From NCBI GenBank assembly GCA_028583605.1, contig CM053326.1:35930931-35994930 (forward strand): DNA of 64,000 nt. The letters run 5' to 3'. Source of the DNA: Dastarcus helophoroides. Lineage: Eukaryota > Arthropoda > Insecta > Coleoptera > Bothrideridae. Shown piece by piece: positions 25,301-39,100 of this stretch. The first letter of the stretch is position 1; the number at the start of each line of letters is the position of its first letter. The notes under the pieces are model-generated. The model saw nothing but the letters and a program-made list of their open reading frames with translations. It ran no database searches and had not been told where the DNA came from. The position numbers were made by a program, and so were the translations under genes.

Positions 25301-28300
25301 AAATTATTAAAGAAAAATTGTGTAATAAATAAAAAATTTTAAGAAAAATTTGAGATTTATTAAAATCATTTTTACAACTTTGCAAAGATGACTTTTTTCA
25401 AAAAATTGTAAATCAACAGAAATTTTCAACTTCAGAAAACGAAATAAAAAATATAAAGTTCCAAAGGTTGAAATTTTAAATAAAAAAATCAGAAATTCGA
25501 AGAAATTTTCGTTCCTAAAGTTTTAAGAAAAAAAATAGAAATTTCTTTGTATTTGTTTCGATTTTTTCAATTTCAGGATTTTGTCCAAAGAAGATTTCAC
25601 CCCTTTACCACATCGGCAATTAAATAAATAATTACGCGATACGTATTTCTCCAGCTGAACTGGTATTTTCAAGCGTACAAATCTAAAAAGAGTAGCAAAA
25701 GATGCATCGACGTTATTTGCATTGAGATTGAAATCGATACTCAATGCAGATGACGTCGATGCATCTTTTGCTAATCTTTTTAGATTAGTGCACTTGAAAA
25801 TGCCAGTTTTGCTGGCGAAATACGTATCGCGTAATTATTTACTTAATTGCCGATGTGCTAAAGCGGTGAAACCTTCTTTGGACTTAATCACAAGCCACAG
25901 TGTTTAGTTCAGGATTTTGACATTTTCATAATTTTTGACATTTTGACAATCTTGACGAGTTAGACAAAACTGATTCTCAAAATTTGGACAAGAAATTAAA
26001 AAAAAATGTTTCAGCACATTTAGGCTTAAACACTGTAGTAGAAATTATAAAGCGAAGTTTTGGCTTCAATAGGGAAAAATTGAGGCCAAAATTTCGTTTT
26101 ATGTCTTTTTTTAAAATTCCCATTTAGATTTTAATGTTGAAAATTCTTCTAAATTTCCACTTTTAAAATTTCGAATTTTTGTAAAATTTTGACGTTTTTA
26201 ATTTAATGTCGACATTTCTTTCAAAACTTTAAACAACTTTGATTTAAAACAAAAATCACCTGTTCTGATTTTTTTGGAGAATTTGACTACATAGCGATTA
26301 TTTATTAAAAAATTGTACAAAAACGCGAGGGTTAAATAAAAGTCTATTGTTTCTTTTTTAAGCTTTTCAATTTAAACCTAAAAATTTTCGTTTTCAAAGA
26401 ATCATCTTCAGAATTGACGTTTAGTCAAGTCTCGAATTCGTTTTGTACAATTTGTTAATAAAAAATTGCTATTTAGATTCAGATTATTAAAAAAAAAATC
26501 AGAACGGGGGAAATTTTTAAAAATCGAAGTTATAAAAATTTTGAGAAAATGTCTACTTAAAAAAAATTTAAAACGTCAACAAAAATTTGTTGAAAAATCA
26601 AAAATTTTGAAAAAAAAATTAAAATTCTGAAAGAATCGTAGACATTTTCAACAAAAAATGAAAATTTTTAAAAAAGTCCAAAAATTTCAAAACTGTCTAA
26701 ACATACAAAACATCCAAATATGAAAAAATTGTCGAAATTTTCTAATAAAAATCCAATTTAATTTAAAATTTCTAAAACGATCAAAACCTCGAAAAATTGG
26801 CAAAAATTTAAACAAAGGTGAACATTTTCAAAAAAATCAAATGTATAATCAAATTTATAAAAAAAAGTTAAAATTTCGAAGTCACAATTCGAGAAAAGAT
26901 CACAATTTTGTGTCAACATTTTCAAATATTTCGAAAATAAATCAATATCTTAAAGAAAGGCGAGAATGTCGAAATTTTTAAAATGAGTTAACGATTGAAA
27001 AAGGGTGAAATAATTTTAAAAAGCAAAATTCGAAATTCAAAGTTTTCACAATGTCACACTCTTTAGAGTCTTCATTTTCGAAGAGTGAACATTTTGGGAT
27101 AAAGCCAAAATTTTGAAGAAAAGTCGAATTTAGAAAAAGAAGTAAACCCTTTAAGAGAGTCACTGATTTTAATCAAAACTTTCAAAAAAATCAATTTTCA
27201 AAAAGAAGCAAAATGTTTTTCAAGTCAAAATTTCCAAAAAAATTTGAAATTTGGGAAGTCGAAATGGACATTGTGAAAAAAGTGGATATTTTTAAATACC
27301 TAAAATTTCAATAAAAATCGAATTTTTCAAAGAAATAAAATTGGGATTTTCAAAAAAATGACCCAAGATTCCTTTTTTTGCTTTCATGCAGACGACAGAG
27401 CTAGTTTTTCATTATTTTTATATGATAAGACATTGTCCTCTAAAATTTCAACTGAAATAACAAAAATTGACATTTGGTTAAGTCTCAAATTCGTTTTGTG
27501 CAATTTTACTAAATCGCTATTTGGATTCAGATTATTAAAAAAAAATCAGAACAGGAGATTTTTTTTTAAATCGAAGTTACAAAGGTTCGAAGTTTTGAAA
27601 AAAATGTCAACGTTAAAAAAAATAAAAACGTCAAAACTTACACAAAAACAAAAATTTTGAAAAAAAAAATAATACAATTCTGACAGAATCATAATTCCGA
27701 CAAAAAGTGGAAATTTTAATCATAAAAGGTAAACATTTTCAGGAAAAAGTGAAATTTTGAAAAAATTTCGAAAATTTCAAAACTATCTAAGCATCCAAAA
27801 CATCCAAATATGAAAAAAGGTTGACATTTTCTAATAAAAATCCAATTTAAAAATTCTAAATTTTCTAAAACGATCAAAATCCCGACAAATTGTCAAAAGT
27901 TTAAACAAAGGTGAACATTTTCAAAAAAATCAAATATATATATAAAAAATTTATAGAAAAAAGTTAAAAGTTCGAAATCACAATTCAAGAAAAGATCACA
28001 ATTTTGTGTCAACATTTTCAAGTAATTCGAAAATAAATCAAAATCTTAAAGAAAGGCGAAAATGTCGAAATTTTTAAAATAAGTTAACAATTAAAAAAAG
28101 GTGAAATAATTTAAACAAAAGGAAAATATAAAATTCAAAGTCTTCAAAATGTGTTAAAAATAGTTTAAATGTTCAAGAAAGCCAAAATTTTCAATAAAAC
28201 GAAGTTAGACTTTTTATAAAGTCTTTATTTTCAAAAAGTGAACATTTTAGGATACAGTCACAGTTTTGAAAAAAAGTCGAATTTAGAAAATGAATTAAAC

Positions 28301-31300
28301 ACTTTCAGAGGGTCACTGATTTTAAACGAAACTTTCAAAAAAATCAATTTTCAAAAAGAAGTGAAATGTTTCTAAAAAATTGAATTTAAAATCAGATTAA
28401 CAAAATCGTTGAATTTTTGAGTTGAAATTTCAAAAAAGATCAAACTTTTTGAAAAGGTAAAACCTTTGAAAAATCTAAATTTTCCAAGAACCTCGAAATT
28501 TAGAGTTACGTCAAAATATTCAAAAGGAAATTCTCAAAAAAGCTGACATTGGCAAAAAATAAATAAATTTTTAATGAAGATAAAAATTGTAAAAAGAAGT
28601 ATTTTCAAAAAAAAAATCAAAATATATCCAAATAAGCTAGAATTTGAAATAAGTTGAAATTTTCCAAATCAAAATTTCCAAAAAAAAATTGAAATTTTTG
28701 GAAGTCCAACGAGAAAAGGTCGCCATTGTGGATATTTATAAATAAATTGTCAATAAAAATCGAATTCTTCAGAAACATAAAATTAGAATTTTCAAAAAAG
28801 TGACCCAAGATTCCTTTTTTTGCTTTCATGCAGACGGCGGAGTTAGTTTTTCATAATTTTTTATGTTAGGACATTGTACTCTAAAGCTTCGACTGAAAAC
28901 ACAAAATATAGACTTTTTCTAAAAACGTCGTCTTTGTTCATCAACATTCCACCTTATTCCCAGAATTTAGACTTTTTTTAATGCAGTTTCGAATTTAAAT
29001 TCGAAATATCTTTTTCCCGAAATTTTGTTTTTAGATTCAATTTGAGGAAATATTTTTTTGTTATTTAGACTGTTTTTTCAACTTTCAAACTAGAAAACTT
29101 GGAAATATACTATAAGTCTCAAGTTTTTTGTTCTCTAAATTTTGGCCATTGTTCTGGAAATTTTCAGTTTAATGTAAAAAATATTATTGCGTTCTAAATT
29201 TTTAGTAGAAATTGGTTTCATTCGATTCAATTCGAGTTAGTAAAGGATAAATTATAACTTACCTAAGCGAAGCTAAAGAGATATGAGAAATATCCACAGA
29301 ATCTATAGAAATCGTCCCTGAAGATAATTCCGCCAATCTGAACAAGGCCGCTATTAGGGAGCTCTTTCCAGCTCCTGTTCTTCCTACAACTCCAATCTTC
29401 TCTGAAGGTCGTGTTTCAAACGTAACGTTACTCAGAGATGGCGGAAGATGTTCTCTAATATAATAATTTGAATTATAAAATACAATTCTATCACACAATT
29501 TTATTCCTCAAATGTCATATTTTCGGAGCAAGCAAATTTTTAATTATTTTTAGTCACATTAAGGATTTGGGACTTTGATGTCAGTACAAAAAATAATGGA
29601 ATCTATTATCCTTAAAAATTATAGATTGCGATGTTGTGAGAAGAGTTCCAAAAATAAGTTTTGACTCACCTGTATTTTAAGACGACGTCATTAAAGCTGA
29701 CAACTCCTTGGCTCGGCCACCCGAAAGGTGGATCGATTATAAAGTGGTCTGTTTCGGAAGGCACGTCTTTGATGTACTGATTAACTCTTTCCACTGCAAT
29801 CATCTCCCTTTCAGTCTCTGTAAAAGCGTTAACGACACCGCCCAAGGCACCCGTAATGGAAAGTGCGTACGAAAGCGCTAGTCCCACAAGACCTAAGAAA
29901 AACAGTAAAATGAAAAGTAGAAGAGTATCGATTTTTATTAAAGATTATATTATGATACAAGGATAAATCTACTTAATAAATCTCTAAGCACTGATTGACA
30001 GACAACGGGTGGTTCTAGGAGCATGAAATCTTACACAAGCGTTCCCCTTAATACATGAGTGAGCAGTAAAGGAGGATATTTCAAAATTTAGCTTTTAAGC
30101 TGGTAAAAATGGGCACTACAAACCACCTAAAATGAAATGAATAATACACGCGATTGTATTTAAAGTTTCCTACACGCGACTGTATTTAAAGTTGTCCACA
30201 TGCGTTGAGAGGCTGACGTCATTGGTAAATGACGTTTCATATGAATTTATCTAAATTTTTCCATGTAAAAAATGCATGTTTTGTCTTTTTAAAAATTTTT
30301 GTATTATATGAAGTTCCAAACTTTTAAATCGAAATTAAAAGAAACGTTTTTTCTAGACAATTTGAAGTTGCTTTCCGAAATTTTGAGTTTATAGTCAAAA
30401 TTTTCGGAGCAAAATCGAAAACTTGCGTAATTTTTATTTAAAGTTTCGCTCCTTCTAAAAATTTCCGGCCAATGCTTGAAATTTTTAATTCACTGAAATT
30501 AAATATTGTTACGGGCTTATCGGTTCGATTGATTACACTTATCGAATAAGACCCACTTTATTACTGAACTCAACAATTTACAATTAACTCACTTCTACTA
30601 ACTCACTAATTGCACTGATTCTAACCGAATGACTCGAAGGAAAACTGACCGCCTTTTTATAGTTTCGGCCCGCGTCTTCCAGAACTTTCGGCAGATAAGG
30701 CTTATCGAATGCCGACATTTCTGGAACGCTTATCTGCCGTTTGTTTCGTTATCGCGGCCGCTTTCCCCTTATCAGAACCTTCTAGAAACTTTTTTTATTT
30801 ACTAAATTCTACAATTCTATTCTAAATCCTATTTCATCTATTTACATTGCGTTACAATATTTTTTCCAAACTACGAATATTTGCTGAAATTTCGAGGAGC
30901 AGTTTTGAGAAGCAGACGAAAATTTCGAATTTAAAATTTAGATTAAGTCCTAAAGTTTGAGAAGAAAGAATCCAAATTCCGTCCTAGGGATGTCGATCTG
31001 AGATCGATTAATCGAAAAATCGATTTTTTCAAGTCTCAAGGTTGATTTTTTAGATCGATCTCAAATATAAGATCGATCTAATGAATAATTCAAAAATCCT
31101 AAGAATCGAATCGATTTACCTTCGTCACTGCTTACTTCACTTAGCACACTTAGGTCACTGTAAATTTAATGACAATTTTTTTAATTTTTTATATAAGTGT
31201 CTTTATGTCGTTATGTTATTCTCCACTTCCATCTACAAGCAACAGTTACGTTATAAGCCAACAGATGGCAGCACTAATATTTCTTTTCATTCATTATGTC

Positions 31301-33081
31301 GTTGACTGATTAGAAATGATAATTGTGGTGCAGTGTTGCCATATATTTGAAGGTAAAATTTCGTGCATACGCAATTAAAATTACTGTATATCCACAAAAA
31401 TTACGCTACGTTATTTTATTACCTGTTACTCATCTTAAAAACTTTTATTTAGTGATTGAACACGTTACACACGTTTTAATAAATACACTACAAAACTTGA
31501 AAAAAGTTTATTTACTTTTTTTTGAAGTAAAAATTACAAGAGTGTAGAAAGGACATCAATTTGAAAAAAAATTATCCCGAAATGTTGATTTTTTCTCCTC
31601 TAAATCCCGAGATTAAAGTCAAAATTGCGACTTTAATGTGAAAATTTCGAAAAAAGAAGTCGAAATTTGGTGTTTAAAGTCGAAATTTCTAGAAAAAAGG
31701 TGAAATTTCAATTTTTAAATCAAAATTTATCGAAATCTTACACTGGTGTAGAAAGGACATCGATTAAAAAAAATGTTATTTTTAGAAATTTCGACTTTTT
31801 TTTCAAACTTCGATTTTTTTTTGCAAATTTAGACTTTTTCTCAAAGTTTCGACTTTTTTTTTTGAAAATTTTGACTTTTTTCTGGAAATTTCAACTTTTT
31901 CGAAACGTTAGAAAGGCGTAGAAAGCACATCGATTAAAAAAAAATGTTATTTTAAAAAATTTCAACTTTTTTTCTCAAATTTCGATTTTAAGCTCGAAAT
32001 TTCGACTTTTTTCTCAAATTTTGATTTTTTCTCGAAATTTCGCCCTTTTTTTCGAAATTTCGTTTTTTTTTCTTCAATTTCGACTTTTTTCTCGAAATTT
32101 TGACCTTAATATCGGAATTTCGACATCTCTCTCGAAATTTTGACTTTATACTCAAAATTTCGACTTTATACTCAAAATTTCGGCCTTTTTTTTATCGAAA
32201 TTGCGACTTTTTTCGCAAATTTCGTCTTTTTTTCTCGAAATTTCGTCTTTTTCGCAAATTTCGACTTTTTTCTCGAAATATTTCGAAATTTCGTCTATTT
32301 TTCTCGAAATTTCGACGTTATTCTCAAATTTCGACTATTTTCTCGAAATTTCGACCTTAATCTGAAAAGTTCGACTTTTTTCTCAAATATCGACTTTTTT
32401 CTTGAAATTTTAACCTTAATATTGAAATTTCGACATTTTTCCTGAAATTTCGACTTTAAACTCAAAATTTTTCTAAAAATTTCGACTTTTTTCTCGGAAT
32501 TTTGATTTTTTCTCGAAATTTCGACTTTTTTTTGAAATTTCATTTTTTTTCTCAAATTTCGACTTTTTTCTCGAAATTTTGACCTTAATATCGAACTTTC
32601 GACATTTCTCTCGAAATTTCGATTTAATACTCAAAATTTCGACCTTTTCTTATCGAATTTGCGACTTTTTTCACAAATTTTGTCTTTTATTCTCGAAATT
32701 TCGTCTTTTTTCGCAAATTTCGACTTTTTTCTCGAAATATTTCGAAATTTCGTCTTTTTTTCTCGAAATTTAGACTTTTCTCGAAATTTCGACGTTATTC
32801 TTAAATTTCGACTATTTTCTCGAAATTTCGACCTTAATCTGAAAAGTTCGACTTTTCTCTCAAATATCGACATTTTTCTCGAAATTTTAACCTGAATATC
32901 GAAATTTCGACATTTTTCCCGAAATTTCGACTGTAAACTCAAAATGTCGACCATTTTTCTAAAAATTTCGACTTTTTTCTCAAATTTCGTCTTTTTTCTC
33001 GGAATTTCGACTTACGTTTTTCTCAAATTTCGACTTTTTTTCTAGAAATTTCGCTTTTTCTCGAAATTTCGACGTTATTAT

Positions 33082-33134
<53 letters not shown>

Positions 33135-36100
33135 TATTATAAAGCGCAGTACCATAGTTTCTCAGTCAGCATTATAGCTTTATACATTCCTCCTTCGCTA
33201 GGTATCAATGAATATAATACAATTTTCGATTATCTGGAAACTTCTCTTGACTTTACTTCGCATATATGTATTATTGGAGACTTCAATATTTCTGAATTGT
33301 ATGAATGTACATCTGAAGGCAGAACTACTAATCTTTATAATTCTTACTTGCAGTTTATTACCCTAAATAATCTTTGTCAACATAACAATATTCTGAATAC
33401 TAACCAGAGATTATTGGACCTAATTATTACTGCGGAAAATTTAAAAGTGACTACGAATAAAGGCGAATATCCACTAGTAGCAGAAGACATACATCACCCA
33501 ACTTTACAAGTCACGGTACACGTTAGTGATACCTCAGATAGGCGGTTTATGAATAATGAGACATTACCAAGGTTTAATTTTTATAAAGCGAATTTAGTTG
33601 ATCTCTACCTATCTATAGCGAATATAAACTGGACATCAATTTTAGATATATCTGATCATCAAATTGCAAGCGATCAGTTTTTTAACAAATTACATGATAT
33701 ATTCGTGCAGCACGTACCGTTATGTTCGAAAAAAGGTCGTCAGAAAAATTATCCAGTTTGGTTCACCAAAAGCATAATTCAGAAAATCCATAATAAGAAT
33801 AAACACTGGAATATTTACAGAAAATCGAAATCTCCATACCACCTTAATTTATTGAAGCAATTAAGAAGAGAAATTAAATATGAATGTCGAATCGAATTTC
33901 AGCAGTTTATCCAGAATTCTGAAAATACTTTACAGGCTCATCCCAAAAAATTCTGGTCATTCATTAACCAAAAAAGGAAAGGCGCTACCATGCCTGGACT
34001 CATGTTTTATGATGATAGGATACTGACAGCTGAGCAAGACATCGTTAATGGTTTTGCGGATTATTTTTCTTCAACCTTTGCGCAAGGACCCAATCATTCG
34101 TGTGATAGTGGGTGTGTCGATCTTGGTACAATCCGGTGTGAGTACTGTCTGCAAAATTGCTGTCCATCTCTCAATGTTGATGTCGAAATAGCTAACAATC
34201 TTAATCTAAGCTTGAATACAATATGTGAAGTAGATATCTTAAAAGCTGTTAAACGTATTAAACCTAATAATGTTACTGGGACCGATAATTTACCGGCTTT
34301 TTTGATTGTCGATTGCATCAATTTCCTGATCTTACCATTGAAACATATTTTTAATCTAATTTTAAATTCTTGTTTGGTTCCCACCCAATGGAAAACTTTA
34401 TACATCATACCCATACACAAATCTGGCGATAGAGCGGATATAAAAAATTATAGACCAGTGGCATTGATGTCGAATGTCGCTAAACTTTTTGAGTGTGTTA
34501 TATATGATGCATTAAATCATCCAAGTCTTTCTAATTTAACAGCAGAACAACATGGATTCGTAATCGGCAAATCGACTACTACAAACTTAATGGAATTTAC
34601 GCAATATGTATCGAATGCTCTTGATAAGCGATTACAAGTTGATGCGATATACACAGATTTGTCGAAAGCATTCGATAAAGTTCATCATTGTATACTGTTA
34701 AAGAAATTGCGTCTATTTGGTTTAAGTAGCTCGTTAGTTAATTTAATAAAATCGACTATAACCAATAAACAACAAATTGTGTCATACGGTGGATTTAGAT
34801 CTAACCCTTACTTTCCAACCAGCGGAGTAGGACAAGGTTCCAACCTTGGTCCATTATTGTTTAATATCTTCTTTAATGATGTAGTTGTAGGTTTAAAATG
34901 TAGAACTTTTATATACGCGGATGACCTAAAAATTGCTAAAATAATAACGAACGTAAATGATTGCTCTATTTTGCAAGATGATTTGGATTCTCTGCAAAGT
35001 TGGTGTGACTGTAATGGACTGGCACTCAATAAAAAGAAATGTAAAATATTAACCTTCTCCAGGATTCAGAATCCTATAAATTGTCATTATTTGATCGAGG
35101 GCCAAGTTATTGACAGATGCACCCAAATGATTGATTTGGGAGTTATTATGGATGCGCAGCTCACATTTATACCTCATATTTTACAAGTTTGGAGGCAAGC
35201 CACAAAAGTATTAGGTTTTGTATTTAGAAACACGAGAGGCTTCACAAGCATTCACTGTATAAAAACATTATATTATTCGCTAGTAAGGTCTAAACTCGAG
35301 TACTGTTGTCAGGTCTGGAGTCCTTACTATGAAAATTACAACAATCTGGTGGAAGGAATTAATAGGAAATTTGCAAAATATGTATTTCTTAAAATGTATG
35401 GAAATTATCCAGAGAGGAACTGTGATTATTGGTGGCTGCTAAATATGGTCAATGAACCAGCCGCAGAAATATGCACTGCTTAATACTTTTTCAAAGAATT
35501 GTTACTGGTAAAATAAGGTCCGAGGATTTGTTGCGACAAATTGACTTTCATGTTCCGCGACCTAACACACGCTATCCCATGGCATTTTCTCATATTATCC
35601 CATCCACTTTGCACCATTATAACAGCCCATTGTTTCGATGCATTCGCTTGTCTAATAGCCTTCCGCAAAACATAGATATATTTCTTGACAATTTAAGTTC
35701 TCCGCGTATAAAAAGACAGTTACTTAGAGTTACGTAGTATTGTTATTCAATAAATTAATATTAATTCTGTACACCGAATTATTGAATTCCTTTTATTTTA
35801 TTTTTATTTCTGTTATTTTTATTTATTAGGATTCTTTATTTGTTATACATTTTCTTTTTTTATGTAATACCATTTAAATTATTAGGTTCTTATTTTTATC
35901 ATGCTATATTTTTAAGTATGTAGGTATTTTTCCACTATAGACTTAAGTCTGTTGGAACGAGTAAATAAATAAATAAATAAATAAATAAATATTCACAAAT
36001 TTCGCTTTTTCTCGAAATTTTGACGTTATTCTCAAATTTCGAATATTTTCTCGAAATTTCGACTTTAATCTGAAAAGTTCGACTTTTTTCTCGAAATTTC

Positions 36101-39100
36101 GTTTTATTTCTCCATTTTCGACTTTTTTTCTCAAATATCGACTTTTTTCTCGAAATTTTGACCTTAATATCGAAATTTCGACATTTTTCTCGAAATTTCG
36201 ACTTTATACTCAAAAGTTCGACCTTTTTTTATCGAAATTTAAACTTTTTTCGTAAATTTCGACTTTTTTTCTCGAAGTATTTAGAAATTTCGACTTTTTC
36301 TCGAAATTTCGATGTTATTCTCAATTTCGACCTTAGTCTGAAAAGTTCGACTTTTTTCTCGAAATTTTAACCTTAATATGGAAATTACTACATTTTTCTC
36401 GAAATTTCGACTTTAAATTCAAAATGTCGACTATTTTTATAGAAATTTTGACTTTTTCTCGGAATTTCGACTTCGTTTTTCTCAAATTCCGACTTTTTTC
36501 TTGAAATTTTGATCTTAATCACGGAGTTTCGATTTAAAACTCGAAATTTCGACTTATTTTCGAAATTTCAACTTTCATCTCGAAATTTCTAAAAAAAATA
36601 CCAAAATTTGCTAATTAAAAATAGCAATTATTGAACGCACCCTACTACCAACTCTCAAGATTGTTGGGAAAGAGGAGTGCTGGGACGCAACTGTCATCTG
36701 CCTAATTTGACCATAGAGCATAGAAATTTCGACTTATTTTCGAAATTTCGAAAAAAAATTCTCTATTAAAGTCGAAATTCCGAGATTAAAGTCGAAATTT
36801 CGACATTAGTCTCGGGATTTTAAGAAAAAAAAGTAGAAATGTCAAGAAAAAAGTCGAATTTTCGAGAAAAAAGTCGAAATTTCGAGTGTAAAGTCGTCAT
36901 AAACACGAAATTTCGAGAAAAAAAGTTGAAATTTCAAAATAAAAAGTCGAAATTTCGAGTTTAAAGCCGAAATTTCGAGAAAAAAGTCGAAATTTAAAAA
37001 AAAATTGAAATTTTGACAAAAAAGTCGAAATCCATAAAAAAATTTATAATCAGTGTCCTTTTTACGCTTTTATAAAATGTCGAAATATCTAAATATAATT
37101 ATTTTTAATCAAATGTCGACTTTGAACTCAAAATTTTGACTTTTTCTCGAAAATTCTACTTCATGCGTAAATATGTCAAGAAAGTCAAAATTTTGGGTGA
37201 AATTGAAATTACTAAACGTACCCTAGTGCTAAGTGTCAATATTAAATTGTAAAAGGGTTGGTGCTTAGAATATAGTCTTATATTCTAAGGGTTGGTGAGG
37301 CTAAACTGTCATCTGCCTAATCGAACCATAGAATAAGAAAGTTCGACTTATCTCGAAATTTCGTAAAAAAAAGTTGAAATTTCTAGATTAAAGCCGAAAT
37401 TTCGATTTTATATATGAAATTTCCTCAAAAAAATTCGAAATTTGGAGAATAAAGAAGAAATTTCCACTTTAATCTCGTGATTTCCACTTTAACCTTCATA
37501 TTTCTAAATATATTTTTATAAATAAATGTATTTTCTACATCTTCGTAAAAAAAAACAAAGATACATAAATAAAAAACAAAGCAGAAAATAAATATGTATC
37601 GGATCTTTCTAATTAGGAATAAATAATTAAAATGGTAATATTAGTGTTTAAAATCTAAGAAAAAAGTTTCAAAATTAAATTTAATTTAAATTTGGACATA
37701 ATGGTGGCGCCATTTTCTTTAAGCTTTGTGTTGCCTATAAATGATTGCGTAATTTCCATTTTTGAATGCACTGTCACAACATTTTAACCTTTGTATCACT
37801 TACAGTTGATATTTTTGATATAGGATATATGACGCCAATTCACCATTCAATTTTTCTTTTATTAGAAATGTTTAAAAATTTCACCAACAAGGCGATTAAT
37901 CGGAAATCGATCTTTCAGCACCCAATTTTATCGGGAATCGATTCCTTTGTTCACGATTCGAATCGATCCAAAAATCGACTATTTTAAAAAGAAATCGACA
38001 TCCCCCTCCCCCAACCCAAAAAGAAAAGGAGATTATTTTCAGAAATATTTCGGATTTTTTTCATAAACTTCCCAGTTTTAAAATTAAATGTAATTTTAAA
38101 AATAACGTCGGCATTTAAGGACAAAATTTAAAACTTTAAGGAACAGTTTAAATTTTATCATTTCTAATTTTTTACAATTTCGAGAGAAATGTCAAAACCT
38201 AAAACTGAGAAAAATCGTTTAAACATGGGCGCTTCCCTTCGTTGGTCAGTCATGTTCAAACGTGAGAATCAGATGTTTACTTGATTTTTTTTTTTTTCTA
38301 TTTTTCTTAAAGCGGTTGTGTGCAATGCGACCTTTTCCGGATGAATACCAGCCAGAGCGAACACATTTTCTATTAATTTAAAAAAAAAAAGTTGGGTTTT
38401 TTACATAATTACGGGAATGAAATTATTGTAAGCAGTGCGATATTTTGGAAACGAATTCTAGCTAAAACGACTGCATGTCTTGTCAATTAGGGTTACTTAC
38501 AACCTAATGAAATGTTGGCACTGTGAGGACTTTAAAAAAAGGTTATATTGCCAATTGCTGAAATTATAAAATAACTCTCTAACTAAACATAATGCGTTTT
38601 CAGTGACCACATTTTTAGTTGATCTCCCAAAGATCTTATGATGGATCAGGCGATTATCATTTAATAAATATGCAGCCAGGGGCGCCCGAGTTATCCAGTT
38701 TTAAAATATATTTGTAGAATTCTTAAACACTTACCAGGATCTGTGACATCAAACTGATGTTGAATCACTGCAATGAAACTGACACCAGCTACCATTGCAA
38801 CTCCAAAAAATTGCAACCTCAATCCAAGCCACCTGGCGGCCGCCTGACTAGCAAATTGTGCTTTCAAATTTGAATCCACATTGTCCTCATTTTCGCGTTT
38901 AAATCTCTGAGTGGCTCGCATTGCTCTAATTGTACTCAATCCTACATAAAAACAACAGTATTGATTTAAACATAATAATATAAAATTAAAATAAGATTCT
39001 TACCCTGAAGTGATTCATTAAAATGACTATATACTGGGGATAATGTAACACTGGATATTCTCTTTAGTTCTCTTGATGTTAATCTGTAATGATGTTGCAA

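Noticed and set aside
31667..32954. Overlapping frames of about 80-107 codons repeating KFRxFSRNFD-like words on both strands
   Set aside because: Translation of the TCGAAATTTCGAC array; every frame of such an array is open.
30988..38006. One 7-kb DNA transposon bounded by GGGATGTCGAT ends
   Set aside because: Ends are similar, but I found no target duplication and no transposase, so reported only as a repeat end.
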